Source: Ottelia alismoides
Lineage: Eukaryota > Streptophyta > Magnoliopsida > Alismatales > Hydrocharitaceae
NCBI GenBank assembly: GCA_037367405.1
Contig: JAZKJV010005536.1
Span: 496,001 to 560,000, forward strand
Direction: 5' to 3'
Length of the DNA: 64,000 bases
In this document: positions 10,970 through 22,430 of the stretch, in pieces
Layout of the letters: every line of letters begins with the position of its first letter
Position numbering within the stretch: position 1 is the stretch's first letter
The notes under the pieces: generated by a model
Told to the model about the DNA's origin: nothing
Seen by the model: the letters and a program-made list of their open reading frames with translations, nothing else
Databases searched by the model: none
Program-made: the position numbers and the translations under genes

Positions 10970-12959
10970 TTCTAAGATCACTAGAACTAGATGGTGGAAT
11001 CTTCCACTGAAGCAATCGACCTTCAGGGAGAAGGTTTTAGAAGAATAATCCTGGGATTGTAGCGGAAGTGCAAACGAGATGTGGGAGGCAGTAGCATCTT
11101 GTAGTAGCCAAAGAGATACTAGACAAGTTGAAGGGAGGAGCTCCAGGTCAAAAGGAGGCTTGGTGGTGGAGTGAAGGGGTGCAAGAGAAGCTAAAAATTA
11201 AAAGAGCTTGCTTTGAAGCTACGTCTAAGGATAGGACAACGGAAACTATCACAAACTACAAATTAGCGAAGAAGGAAGCAAAGAAGGTTGTAAGCGAAGC
11301 TAAGTCAAAGGCTTATGGAGGTTTTTTTTATAAAAATCTCGACTCTAAGGAGGGATAGAAGGATATATTCAGGTTGGCCAAAGCAAGAGAAAATAAGACA
11401 AAAGATATTTCTCAAGTGAGATGCATTAAGGATGAGGAAGGTCACATGCTTGTTACTCAGAAGGACATACAGACTAGATGGGAGCAGTACTTCCATAAAC
11501 TTTTCATTGGAGAAGGAAATAGAGAGATCACTTTGGGTGATCTATCTAGTAGTGAAAGTTACTTGAATCGTGCAAGTTAATAGACGAATACAAAGAAAGG
11601 AAGTAGAGGAGGCTTTGAATGGTATGAGACCTGGGAAGGGTGTAGGACCGGATGACATCCCTGTAGAAGTATGGAGAGTTTTAGGTGAGCGCGGTTTGAC
11701 TTGGCTAAGGAATCTATTCAATGTTATTTGGCGAAGCAAGAAAATGCCTGAAGATTGGAGGAGGAGTATTGTGGTGCCTCTGTATAAGAATAAGGAGACA
11801 TTCAAAATTGTTCCAATTACAGAGGTATCAGGCTGACGAGTCATACTATGAAAATTTGGGAACGTGCGATCAAAAGAAGGCCGAGGAAAGTTTCCAACGT
11901 AAAAGAAAATCAATTCGGATTCATGCAGGTCGCTCAACTATTGAAGCCATCCATTTGTTGAGGAGAATAATGGAGATTTATAGATATAAATGGAAGAACC
12001 TCCATATGATCTTTATTGATTTAGAGAAGGCTTATGATTATGTCCCATGAGAGATATTGTGGAGAGTTTTGGAGAAGAGACAAGTACATGTCCTATACAT
12101 TAACCTCATAAAGGACATGTATGATAGGGCTTTATCTTGTGTAAGGACCCCGTCTTGGAAGACTGACTATTTTGACATCAACATTGGTTTACATTAAGGT
12201 TTAGCTTTGAGTCCATTTCATTTTACTTTGATTATGGATGAGTTGACAAGTCACATTCATGACGAGTTACGTTGGTGTATGTTATTTGCTGATTATATTG
12301 TGTTGATTAACGAGACTAGAGATGGAGTAAATGAGAAGCTTGAGGTATGGAGACATGCATTGGAGACTAAAGGATTTCGTATAAGTAGGGCTAAGACGGA
12401 ATGTAAGGAGTGCATCTTTGATGGAAGCAATGGTGAAGGAATTGAGGTGAAGATTGGTGATAACAACATCCACAAGAGAGATTCTTTTAGATATCTGGGA
12501 TATATTTTGCAACAGGATGGGGAAATTGATGGAGATGTTACTAGTAGAATAAATACAGGCTGGATAAAGTGGAGAGAAGCCTCTGTTGTTCTTTGTTATA
12601 AGAAAATTCCTTTAAAAATTAAAGGAAAGTTTTACAAAGCAGCCGTGAGACCTGCTATACTCTATGGATCTGAATGTTGGCCCGTGAACCATACACATGT
12701 GCAGAGAATGGCTATAGTAGAGATGGAAAATGCTAAGGTGGATGTGTGGACACACACACACACACGTAAAGATCGGATTCAGAATGATGCAATCAGAAAG
12801 AAAGTTGGTATAGCTCTGATCGAGGATAAGATGCGAGAAAACTGCTTAAGATGGTTTGGTCATTTGCAAAGAAGATCAGCGGATGCACCAGTTAGGAGAT
12901 GCGAGTATTGGGATGTTGAGCCAGCTAAGAGAGGGCGAGGACAACCCAAGAAGTGTTAG
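10970..12959 (+). pseudogene. LINE reverse transcriptase, broken
   Basis: Pieces in three frames give one RT protein: the linker after the endonuclease (RWWNLPLKQSTFREKVLEE), a basic stretch (KLAKKEAKKVVSEAKSKAYG at about 11262-11321), RT motifs at 11570-11836 (PGKGVGPDDIPVEVW; MPEDWRRSIVVPLYKNK), the IFIDLEKAYDYVP motif (11998-12050), and 12207-12959 with the catalytic box. That box reads FADY instead of FADD, so one metal-binding aspartate is lost. The C-terminus has RYLGYILQQDG and LRWFGHLQRR, normal for RTE. Retrotransposition would nick DNA and copy RNA at the target; this copy cannot. A (CA)8 run at 12750-12765 lies in frame. Confidence 0.88.
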
Positions 12960-14244
12960 AAAGAGACTATATGAAGGGATATTAATCTTTTGGATATAAG
13001 CCCGGGATTGACCCAAGATAGATCTGAATGGAGGTGAAGAATCCATGTAGCCGACCCTACTTAATTGTGGGAAAAGGCTTTGTTGTTGTTGTTGTAATTA
13101 TGGGAGCAGTTTGTGTGGGTTCTCGTTTTTGAATCTGAGATCCAATCATTTCATATTCCATTTTCCTATATGAGCTGGGAGAAGATGCTCTTGGAGTATC
13201 TAATATATTCTTTTTAGCTTCTGAAAATTTCTCCTCAAAAATCATGGAAGGAGTATGCTCGATGTGAGGGCCACTATTAGTCTCATACTCAACATGGTGT
13301 GATTCAGGTATGTACAGTTGGTTTGAGTAGAATTTGTTTTCTTTATCATGATTAGTCTGACCTTTATATTGTGGAGTCAACATACAGGGTTTATGTGTGT
13401 CATTATCATCAGTCCATTCCTCTGTATGAGCATCATATCTGAAGATGGGATTATCATGGTTAATCTAAGATGGAAGATTATCAGGTACATGCAAATCTTC
13501 TTGATCTGTTCGAATTTCCATTTTATTCCCATTGGTCAACTCAAATTGTGGATTTGTGAAGTATTGACCTGTTCCAACAATAGGGTGAGGAGAAATTGAA
13601 GTCAGTTGGATTTGTTGTCTCGGCCTGTCATTCATCTCAAAAGTGATTTGATATTCAAATGGTTCATGAGTTCTGACGAGAAATGGGTCAATCCAAGATG
13701 GTAGTTGCTTATTTGAGGGAGGTGGAAAATGTGAAGAAGTGTTAAATTCGACTGGATTCATCTTGTGGTTAGAATCTCTTACAAATGATGAGTTGACATT
13801 TACATAGTATGAAGGATGGATTGTATGATAAAAATATAGATAATTGACAAAAGAAGAAGTGGAGACCTCAGTCAACTGTTTGTTTGTATGATCCGAATAT
13901 AAAGGATTGTTATTCATGAAGTAGATGGGATTTATAGAGAGGGTTGGCTCTATTTGTGGGTGAGAGTCTCCTGTGAAAGTTGGATGATGTCTGGTTAGAG
14001 GGGGCTTTGAGGCTTTGGATCTGAATGAGACGCATTCATTTTCATAGTAGAGATCTGATGGGTACTCGGACAATTGTCTCGTCATCTTTGAAGAAGGTGA
14101 ATGAGTTGTCATGTTCAAGTGTATGGGATACTCAACAGTAGAAACCCAAAGTTTTAAATCAAGGAGAGAGTGATGGCATAAGTGTGCGGTGTTTGATATT
14201 CGAGATCGGTTCATGCACACAAATGCAAACACAAATGAAACCAT

Positions 14245-15583
14245 AGGTTCACCAACTCACACAATGGAGCCATAAGAGCTCGATAAATTACCTTTTCAAT
14301 TTTAGTTGGTGAAAAATTCAATCTTGGAATATATTTAGCGACTTGTTAGGTGCCGGAGATTTTCTTAAAGACTTGTTCGAATTCTTACGACTAATTTCAC
14401 CTACTTTCAGCCAGTATGGGTGTAAGTACGAACCATAAAATAGCTACCCGTGTTGCTTAAGGACGGAGCCTTACGTAGTGTCCTTTAAACCACCCACTTT
14501 GCTAAGGAAATCCGGACCGTTTACCAGCTACCTATAGATCCTCACTGAGAAGTAGCTAATCATTTTTATAGAATCACTAGTCAATATGAAAATCCAGAGC
14601 TAGGCTCTAGTCTTAAGTGTCGTCTCTCGCTCACTCAAACAAATAAATGAATCCAAGGTCGGGGTTGCTCTCCCGCAAAAATTCTTTAATTTTATGGGTT
14701 AATTAAAGTCGGCTATATTTAGTAGTCCCAATTTTAATTAGGCGATCACTGAAAAATTAGGTAAGCACAAATACACATCTGTCATCAAGTCCCAATTTCC
14801 TTTTAAAATTATGTGACAAAATAGGAGAGAGAAATTCGAGAAAAGTCGATGCACGCGAGAAACGATGATGTATGCTCAGTTAGAAGACTTATAGTAAATC
14901 CTCGCAATCTCCATGTGAGATGCAATACAAGAATTAAAAGATTATCCTAGATGAATGCAAGCTGACAAAAACTGCATCAAGTATGAAGTACTAATAGCCG
15001 TGAAGAATTAAGTTAAAAATTTGACTAAGTTGAACGATCTAATGTGCGTCTCAGTTAATGTGAAGTGTGGTCCTAGGTTGTACGAGCACACTCAAAAAAT
15101 TTAAAAGCTCTAATAGCTGTATGTGCAGGTCTAACCTACGAGCTACTCAAGTCGGGCCTCACCCACACCGGAGAGTGAAATATACCACAATACACCACAA
15201 AAAAGTTCAAGGTCTTGATATACACACGGGAGTCAAAACAGACACCGCTATAAATGAACAATTATTTACAAAAATTAAAATTACAGAAAAATAAATCCTA
15301 GACTTTATGCTCTCTCATGACTCGACTCGATTTTAATTTTATTTGCTTGTGAGAAAACGCTCCACGTACGTCGGGTACCTTGCAAGAAAAATAAGAGAGT
15401 GTAAGAGAGTGACACAAAATTAATCAAAAAAATAAAACAAGAAAATAAATGATGAAAAATAAAATAAAGTAAATGCAGAAAAGAAAAAAATTATGGAAAA
15501 TATACAATGAAGATTCGTGGGTCAGACTACCTGAATGTGGAAAATTGAACACAAAAATTTTTAGATAAAATTTAAGTCATTTG
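14245..15583 (-). other. 5' leader of element A
   Basis: Non-coding stretch between primer site and ORF start. Patches match the leaders of B and D: CACCAACTCACACA near 14250 (D: 55080), GGTTGCTCTCCCGCAA near 14662 (B: 38890; D: 55195), CAGTCCCAATTT-like near 14725. A block at 14409-14520 (CAGTATGGGTGTAAGTAC, GACGGAGCCTTACG) recurs in D at 54248-54340. No ORF of note. Confidence 0.65.
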
Positions 15584-15603
15584 CCTCCCCGGTAACAGTA
15601 CCA
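15584..15603 (-). other. Primer binding site of element A, degraded tRNA-Asp type
   Basis: The minus strand reads TGGTACTGTTACCGGGGAGG next to the LTR. B and D carry the intact TGGCGCCGTTGCCGGGGA. The differences here are transitions, fitting CpG decay. Confidence 0.8.
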
Positions 15604-15605
15604 TC

Positions 15606-16890
15606 TGACGAGTTCGAGATTCACCTGTTTAATTGGCGTGAATTAGGCTTTAATGTGTCGTTGTAATTATGTCCGGAATTCAGAATCGATAAAGAAATAA
15701 CCATAGTTAATTAATCAATTTTTAAGCAGCATGGTTTTATGTTTATTTTACTTGGGCAAATCCTAAGGTTGAACTCAAGGAGGTTAAGGAACAACCTAGA
15801 ATTTTGTCTATCAAAGTTCATGCACGGTTTTCGAGACGATATTTTTTTGTATTTTTAATACAGTTTTGGGATGCAAAATGCAAATATGGCCAGGGACTAA
15901 GATGTAATTTCCAATCAAATGATGTCTGAAAATTATGAAATTTGTCCAAGATGTCGGTTATGATGAAATGCATGCACTATATTTTTTTTTGAAATTTTTG
16001 GATGCAAAATAAATATTTTATGAATTTATGAATGCAAACAAAGTGAATTTCAATAATTAATTATAATAAATATTAAAACTATTTATTTTAAGGGATAAAA
16101 TTATCCAAGATCTATCACCAAGTGATTGATCTCAAAAAACCTAAACCTTAAAAATATGAGTTTTAATACCTATTAAAAATTAAATATTGAAATATGCAAA
16201 ATGATTTTTATAGAGCAAACCATGCATGCAAATTCAATTCTTTTTGGCATAATGTGAATTACAATTAATTCTACACTCCATGAATTTTTGGCAATTTTTT
16301 GATTAATGGTTAATTACTTAAGAATTTCCTAGCACAAAGTGGACAAAATACACAATTTTCTACGAGAATAATTATTGCCAATTAACCATAATACATAAAA
16401 ATATCACAAATATGCCATAATATCAAGAATTAGTTGAAGAACATCATGCTAATTTTTAAATAATAAAATGATGCAATAAAGATGCCTAGAATAAGGGGGG
16501 AACATAAGGGTCTATTTGTAAGTACAATTAATAAATTAAAATAAAAAATGCAGAGTGGGACTAAATATTAATTACCAAAACTGCTGGGGGTCGATTGTAA
16601 AATTTCCTAAAAGCATGTGCGAAGCACGTGCCCTAGGGTATCTAGACTTGGTTGCGAATGAGAGAACCTCCAAGTACATCTTCGTAAAATTTCCAAGGGG
16701 CACATGTGTCACACGTGCCCTTGGTTAGAGGTGATTTTCTAGAGATGGGCTGATCCTGAGGGCCTCCTTTGCAAAAGTTCAAAGGCATCACGTGAGGAGC
16801 ACATGACTGCCTTTGGACTTGGTCCAGGTGGAGCACTCGAAGGCGTTGAGGACGGAGATGGTTGTAGGCAACTAGCGCGGAGGAGGGGCA
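15606..16890 (-). repeat. Element A LTR (5' copy), part 1
   Basis: Repeats 4000-5275 with about one difference in ten to twelve bases by eye. Contains the U5 stem-loop region at 15747-15784. Broken at GGGCA (16886-16890) by element B and resumed at 45423. Confidence 0.9.
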
Positions 16891-17901
16891 TGATAACCGC
16901 CCCCGCACCCTATGTTAATTCGGTCAAATTAATGTCCAAATTAATGTTGATGATTCGTTGCAGTCGGATACAAGGGGTTAATCAAAAACCACTTATCGAT
17001 TAATGTGAAGTCAATTTTAAGCGGCAATTTTTTTTACTTGGTGGAGTCCAAGGTCGATCTCAGGGAGGCATCCGTCTCCTTAGATAAATTGAAGCAATTA
17101 TTCAAGTGTAAGATTTTCGGGAGGTAATTTTTTTTGTCTTTTTCAATTTCTGTGCAGACTTATGCAGACAATGCAGGCCAATTTAACGTTCAATTTAATT
17201 ATGATATCAAATGAAGTCCAAAAATTATGAAAATTGACCAGTTGATTAATGAGGATGAAAATGACCTACACTATTTTTTTTGGAATTTTTCGACACTAAA
17301 TAAATTTACTGTGAATTAAATAAACAGACAGAGTGATTTTCAGTATTTAATTTTTAATAAATATCAAACCACAATTTTTCCAAGAACTAAAATTATCCTA
17401 GGTAGCTCTAATGATAAGGGACCTAGGAAAATTAATAGAACTTAATTTCACTGTGAAATGAATTAATTAAAATTAATTTAAGAAAATCATTTAACAATTT
17501 ATTTAGGCCTCGATATGCGTGCAAATGTCATGAAAATTTTATGTATGCTAAGAATAGTGTTCTTACGCTACTGTGAATTTTTGATGATTTTTGAAGGCAC
17601 AGAGAATTAACTATAAATCAAAAGGTGTCACTGGGCAAAATATGTCAAAAATTCACCAATTAATTCATTAATAATTCAACTGAACTTACAAAAATATGAC
17701 ACGTAGACCAATAGACAGAGGACAAAATTCCCAACAATATGCAATTTTTAAATTTTCAAAATGATGTAAAATGCAATCTAGGGATGCGTGCAAACACAGG
17801 GGTGTAAATGCAATATAGGAAATTAAAATTACAATAAGCAAATATGGAGACAGGGACTAAAATGCAATTACCTATAATGTGGGGGACTCTTGTGCAAAAT
17901 C
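16891..17901 (-). repeat. Element B left LTR, part 1 (3' copy in element orientation)
   Basis: Repeats 39737 to about 40747. Holds the U5 stem-loop and motif at 17034-17069. Broken at AAATC (17897-17901) by element C and resumed at 27866. Confidence 0.92.
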
Positions 17902-18461
17902 TGAAGGATATTGAGAATCCTCAAGCGCATCACGGAAGCGTGACGATCGCATCGAATACGATCGGGGCGACTAGTCGTACTAGTCGCAAGGTGCAGCGGA
18001 ATTTAAAAAATTTAAATCAAACGATGAAACCACATGATCACGAGAACACTTCTCGGATCGTTTGGTCAAACCACAAAGTGATAAGGAATACCTTTGAAGC
18101 GTGGTTGTGATCGCGAGATCCCAAACAAGAGATCCTCCTGTCTCAAGTCCGATCCACGAAGAACGCACTTGCGGGCACGATGATGAGTCGCGTCCCTCCC
18201 GCAATCCTTGATGAAGATCCAAGCAATAGATCCCCTGATTTCGTCAAGCGAAATCCGTCGTCTTCCTCTACAGCAAGTAGCCACGAAGAAGAAGGAGATC
18301 CTCGAGTCGTCGAAGACGAAGGAGAGAACTTCTCTCCTTTCTCAACAATGGTGGTCGGCCACCCTATGGAGAGAGAGAGAGAGATCACGAGAATGAGAGG
18401 AAGAGAGAATAGAGTTCTTCAACTCAAGAATGTTGTGTCTTGGAAAGGCTACCCTAGCCCT

Positions 18462-18470
18462 CCTTTTATA
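18462..18470 (-). promoter_or_regulatory. TATA box of copia LTR
   Basis: TATAAAAGG on the minus strand. It falls in the part deleted from the other LTR, which is the one that should drive the element. Confidence 0.65.
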
Positions 18471-18696
18471 CTAGTTTAGGATCCAATGGATCTCAATCCA
18501 TGGGACACATGGATCCAAGGGCTATGCTTGGTCCATGCTAAATCAATGGCTATGATTGTTGTTGGTTAAAACCAACAACATTAATTTTAAATTAAAAAAT
18601 GTTGCAACATTATCAACATAATTTAATTTAACATAAACTAATTAAGAAATAATATGATAAATAAAATGGAGTCAACCAACCTCCCTAAAAAAGGGG

Positions 18697-18729
18697 GGCG
18701 TCACCCATGAACAATTCATGGGTGACGCC
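18697..18729. repeat. Perfect short hairpin in copia LTR
   Basis: Arms GGCGTCACCCATGAA and TTCATGGGTGACGCC, 15 bp each, with a 3-nt loop. It lies about 230 bp upstream of the TATA box in element orientation. Confidence 0.9.
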
Positions 18730-18964
18730 ACCTATGAATGGTGGTTAATTTTGGCTCCTTTTTATTTATCTTATTATTCCTTAATTAATATTCACCAAAT
18801 TAATTCCCAATTAATTTTATGAATATTTTAATCATGCCATTGAATATTATGTGAATCATATTCACAACCCAAACTAGTTAGTAAATTGCATTTCCAATTA
18901 ATTAATAAATGTGAATCTAATCCACATTATTAATTAGCAAATGCTATTCACATTGATTCTCTCT

Positions 18965-19215
18965 CTTATATATGTATATTATAAATCATATTTATAATAC
19001 ACATATATATCATGGATAGTGTCATCCACATTCTCTTAATCCTTGATAATTAAATCCAATTTAATTATCTTAGATAATCATTCTCACAATATGAATCTTA
19101 TTCATATTGTACTTGATAATTAAATCTCATTTAATTATCTTGGATACATTCTCATAATATGAATCTTATTCATATTATACTTTGATAATTAAATCTCACT
19201 TAATTATCAAAATCT
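18965..19215. repeat. Palindrome-rich tandem repeat in copia U3
   Basis: A unit of about 70 bp starts at 19042, 19112 and 19181 (TTGATAATTAAATC). Each carries inverted repeats such as GATAATTAAAT/ATTTAATTATC and ATAATATGAAT/ATTCATATTAT. An AT-rich hairpin with 18-bp arms precedes it at about 18967-19007. The other LTR keeps the array at about 26370-26630. Confidence 0.8.
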
Positions 19216-20450
19216 TCTTGCTTGGATACTAAATTCATCACAAGAATTATTCTTGAACTCCTTCAAGAATAATGCGCCTTCTCCGTAGATACTTGGAGAT
19301 AAGGACAGGGCGATTGTATTGTTCCACGTATAGTGACTTGGATGTTGAGATCTCATCTCAAATCCAGATCTAACGGACCTCTCATAGATGCTTGATTAAA
19401 TCAAGTCCGTATACTTAATCTTCTCATTGCATATGAATCACATTCAGATCAATGTCCAACATTTGGACTAAGATCAAGTTACTTCTCTACTGAGAGGAGT
19501 CACTAAAATCCAGACCTGTTTCATCACTCCCTCGGACTGGAAGCGTCATGGTTATACAATCGTTTATGATCACATCACCCACAGATATTCCCAATACCTG
19601 CACATCCTGCATACTGGAAGACCAATGATCAACCTGAAGATGAAGATCTATTTTATACTGTCTTCTTCAGGGTTTGATCACCAAGTTTCTCAATCTTGGT
19701 CATTGGGATTTGGTATCTATCATATGCTTTCCCAAAGCATATATCATACCTTCAAATTCTTGTCATGCTTCCAAAGCACGACGACCATGCATGGAATTTA
19801 ATCGGTCCCAATACCTCATGAGTGAGCTCATGTCTTCCGGTTCATAAGTGAACCTGTATGATCCCTTTGAGAGATCGTATTACTCATATGCCCTTATATG
19901 CACACCAGCTCGCCGGTGTATAGACCTTGATTAGGTCATCAACCTAATGGTCTGCCAAATGTACACACTCAGACATATAGTAACACATCTGTCTCTAGTC
20001 AGAGGATGTGTGCCTATGCTATGACAGTATTCAACATAGGACTTAGGTTATCTCGATCTCGCTAAGTCAACCCATTGACTTAACTAATCTGACACCTCCG
20101 AATCACTATTCCCATGCAGAGGACCTGCATCAAGAGGTCGGTCAGATATCGACCTATGTGAGAAAGGATTGCCATCTCCTACTCAGGCTGGAGATCATCT
20201 CTTAATAATCATTTGACGGTGCTTGATGAGTCCTCTATCTAACCCATTAGATATTCATCCAAGCACCGGCCTCTATGATTCATTTAATGAATCAACAGCT
20301 GTATGATCATTAAGATGGCCATGGTACATAACCTTAATTGTACAGAGGGACCTATTATGCAAATTATTTACTCTTCATTTCAGATCAGGGAATGATACGT
20401 GCAATAACATTTATTGCATAATGGCTCGCCGTGGGCTCGCATGTCCAACA

Positions 20451-20465
20451 ATCTCCCACTAGCCC
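20451..20465 (-). other. Polypurine tract of copia element
   Basis: CTAGTGGGAGAT on the minus strand directly precedes the LTR start TGTTGG, the usual arrangement in plant copia elements. Confidence 0.85.
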
Positions 20466-21900
20466 AAAGAGCCATTAATGGGCTAATCATTTAAACCCAC
20501 ACTCATGTGACAATCATAGGCTATTTAGAAAATAGCTAGGTAAGCTGATCAGTCACTCTGTTCCCGCGAGACTATGCCAAGTCCTTTTACGGCACTTGCA
20601 TATCCCCAGTAACAGTGCCCGCATCTAATGCGAATGTTGTATCTAATGCAACCAATACTCAATCTTGTCAGTCATAGTATCCTTGATACTACAACTCAAA
20701 GAAATATTATTACGACCATTATGTAATTTCTATTATCCTTATTAGAATACCCTTATCCCTGGAGATCTCTATCTCCTAAGGTATTCGCAATTAAGACCTT
20801 TTAGATCTCCATCTAAAAGTCTTAATTTCTTGAAGATAAGACTTAGAGATCACTATCTCTAGAGCCTTATCATCTTTGAAGATATTATTATTACTGCAAT
20901 TAAGTGTTCTATCTCCATAGTTGGATTAGTAACAGTTTACTACTCCCACTGCATGGTAGATATCTGGCTTTTGTACACATCTAGCATACTTTCAGCTTCT
21001 CGTAACTGATGTACAAAAGGGCAACCAGTTTTAGCATTCACTTCCTCAACTCTTTGAGGTGCTATCCCTTTAGATAGGTCAGTACCAAATCTTAAAGATA
21101 AGAAAGCCTTTCTTGGAATTTCTAGAAAATTGAACATGTCCAAGGTGTACTACAAATGTGACAGTCCCAATACCCTCTTTTCTTTGCTTCTGAACACCTT
21201 CAGAACTAAGATCTAAGAGGCATCTTTGAGATCATATCTCAAGGTATGGAATAGCCAGATCACAAAACACTTATAATCATCCTAATATCATTCCAAATGA
21301 TTAGGATATTATCTACATTTAGCATGATGAACACAATGGCACTCCCACTAAGCTTCACATGGTTCATCAAGATTCTATTTGAAATCATAACAATTATAAT
21401 TTCATCAAATCTTATGTTCCAACTACAAGAAGCTTATTTGAGTCCAAAGATGGAGTTCTTTAGCCAGCACATCTTGCATTCCTCAACCATGAAGCCCTGG
21501 GGCTACTTCATGTGAATATCCTTAAAGAGGTATTCATAGAGGAATACAATCTTGACTCACATCTTGAAGATGTCATAGTCAAATTGTGTAGCTAGGGTTA
21601 GCAATATTCTGATGGGTTTAAGCATGATCATTGAAAAACAAGCCACATTGCAATCGATGTCTTCTCTTCAGTGTGTAGCTCATGGCTACGAACCGTGCTT
21701 TGATGGTCTCTACCTTCTCATCAGTTTCCCTCTTTCTATTGAAGATCCATTTACACCTTAATGGGTCTAACCCTTATAGGTGGATCATCGAGGGTCCATA
21801 TACAACACTTGTATATGAAGTCTACCTTAGACCTTTATTGCTAAAATCCATCTTTCCATGTTATGATCCTCAGGAGCTTCATCACATGAAGTCCGATCAT
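20466..21900 (-). pseudogene. pol: Copia reverse transcriptase and RNase H region, heavily decayed
   Basis: Reading down the minus strand from about 21870, short stretches match copia RT in order: PIKV and KEGN with ETIKARFVA near 21690-21780, then NVDNILIIWNDI near 21290-21340, corresponding to YVDDILLIGND with the catalytic Y-V-D-D read as N-V-D-N. The stretch 20940-21143 (FLEIPRKAFLSLRFGTDLSK, then CPF) matches the end of RT. Stops and frame changes separate all pieces. RNase H should lie in 20466-20940, where I see only weak traces. Confidence 0.75.
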
Positions 21901-22139
21901 TGTCAGACTTAACTGACACAAGGAATACATCTTCAAACTCATTTGAAGAGGTATTAGTGTTTCATCTTTAATCGTCCCTTTTAGTTTCCGATTTCTGGAG
22001 CCTCATTATCTTCTCAAGATTAAATGAGTTCCTTTACTTCATTTTCATCTTGATTCTCAAGAGAGTCATCCTATAAGAATCACATTCTCAAAGATGAGAT
22101 ATTTTAAGAATCTCAAGGTCATAAAGTAGGTATCCAATA

Positions 22140-22430
22140 CCATCCTTTATTTTCCTAATGAAGTAGAACTCTCAAGTGCTAGATTCCAGCTTACATGCAT
22201 GGAACCTTATCAAGGATATATATATTGTAGTCTCTACTACATATATATACCTAGAAACTAAGGGATAATTATGCTAAAATTCATCATTGATCAAATCATG
22301 TCACACATAATCTAATTGTATCTTCCTACAACTCCATTGAGTTTAGGTGTGTCAGGAGGATTGAGATAGAAATGATATTCATATCTCCATAAGATATTCT
22401 TTGAATTTATCTAATAGGTACTTGCTACCT
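22140..22430 (-). pseudogene. pol: Copia integrase fragment, decayed
   Basis: On the minus strand around 22260-22400, TPKLNG followed by VGRYN and then SMMNF matches the part of copia integrase with the catalytic glutamate (normally TPxxNGVAERRN). Glutamate and arginines are altered and stops intervene. Downstream at about 22140-22200 lies the serine- and glutamate-rich linker to RT. Confidence 0.65.

Larger units (their letters stand above)
10803..13094 (+). mobile_element. RTE-like non-LTR retrotransposon (LINE), 5'-truncated
   Basis: A perfect 19-bp duplication (TAATTATGGGAGCAGTTTG) flanks it at 10784-10802 and 13095-13113. The 3' end is TTTGTTGTTGTTGTTG, the (TTG)n tail typical of plant RTE elements, with no poly(A). 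It carries the RT domain in plus orientation but no endonuclease, so the 5' end is missing. It lies opposite to the reading direction of element A. Coding is broken by frameshifts and stops. Confidence 0.9.
10527..14244 (-). pseudogene. Orphan gag-position ORF of element A, split by LINE
   Basis: The ORF starts at 14244 (MVSFVFAFVCMNRS) and runs to 13114. The LINE and its site duplication then intervene, and it continues from 10802 to 10527. The frame is the same on both sides of the LINE. In about 470 codons there is one stop (TAG, 13463-13465). The product is rich in Ser, Thr, His, Tyr and Asn, with a coiled-coil-like end (KITRRYELMEEKLRN). It sits between leader and protease where gag belongs, yet shows no gag domain that I recognise. 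It could be a highly diverged gag or a captured sequence. I do not assign a function. Confidence 0.6.
17902..20450 (-). repeat. Copia LTR (3' copy in element orientation), full length
   Basis: 2549 bp. It keeps the TATA box (18462-18470), a 33-bp hairpin (18697-18729) and palindrome-rich tandem repeats (18965-19215). The other copy lacks about 18267-18818. Short ORFs at 17980-18479 on both strands lie in the LTR and have no recognisable product. Confidence 0.92.

Noticed and set aside
12750..12765. (CA)n microsatellite as a feature of note
   Set aside because: Short and inside the LINE frame; no sign of a role.
18180..18479. Gene-like ORFs at the copia LTR (17844-18479)
   Set aside because: Inside the LTR, repeated at 25849-26271 with different endings, no domain.
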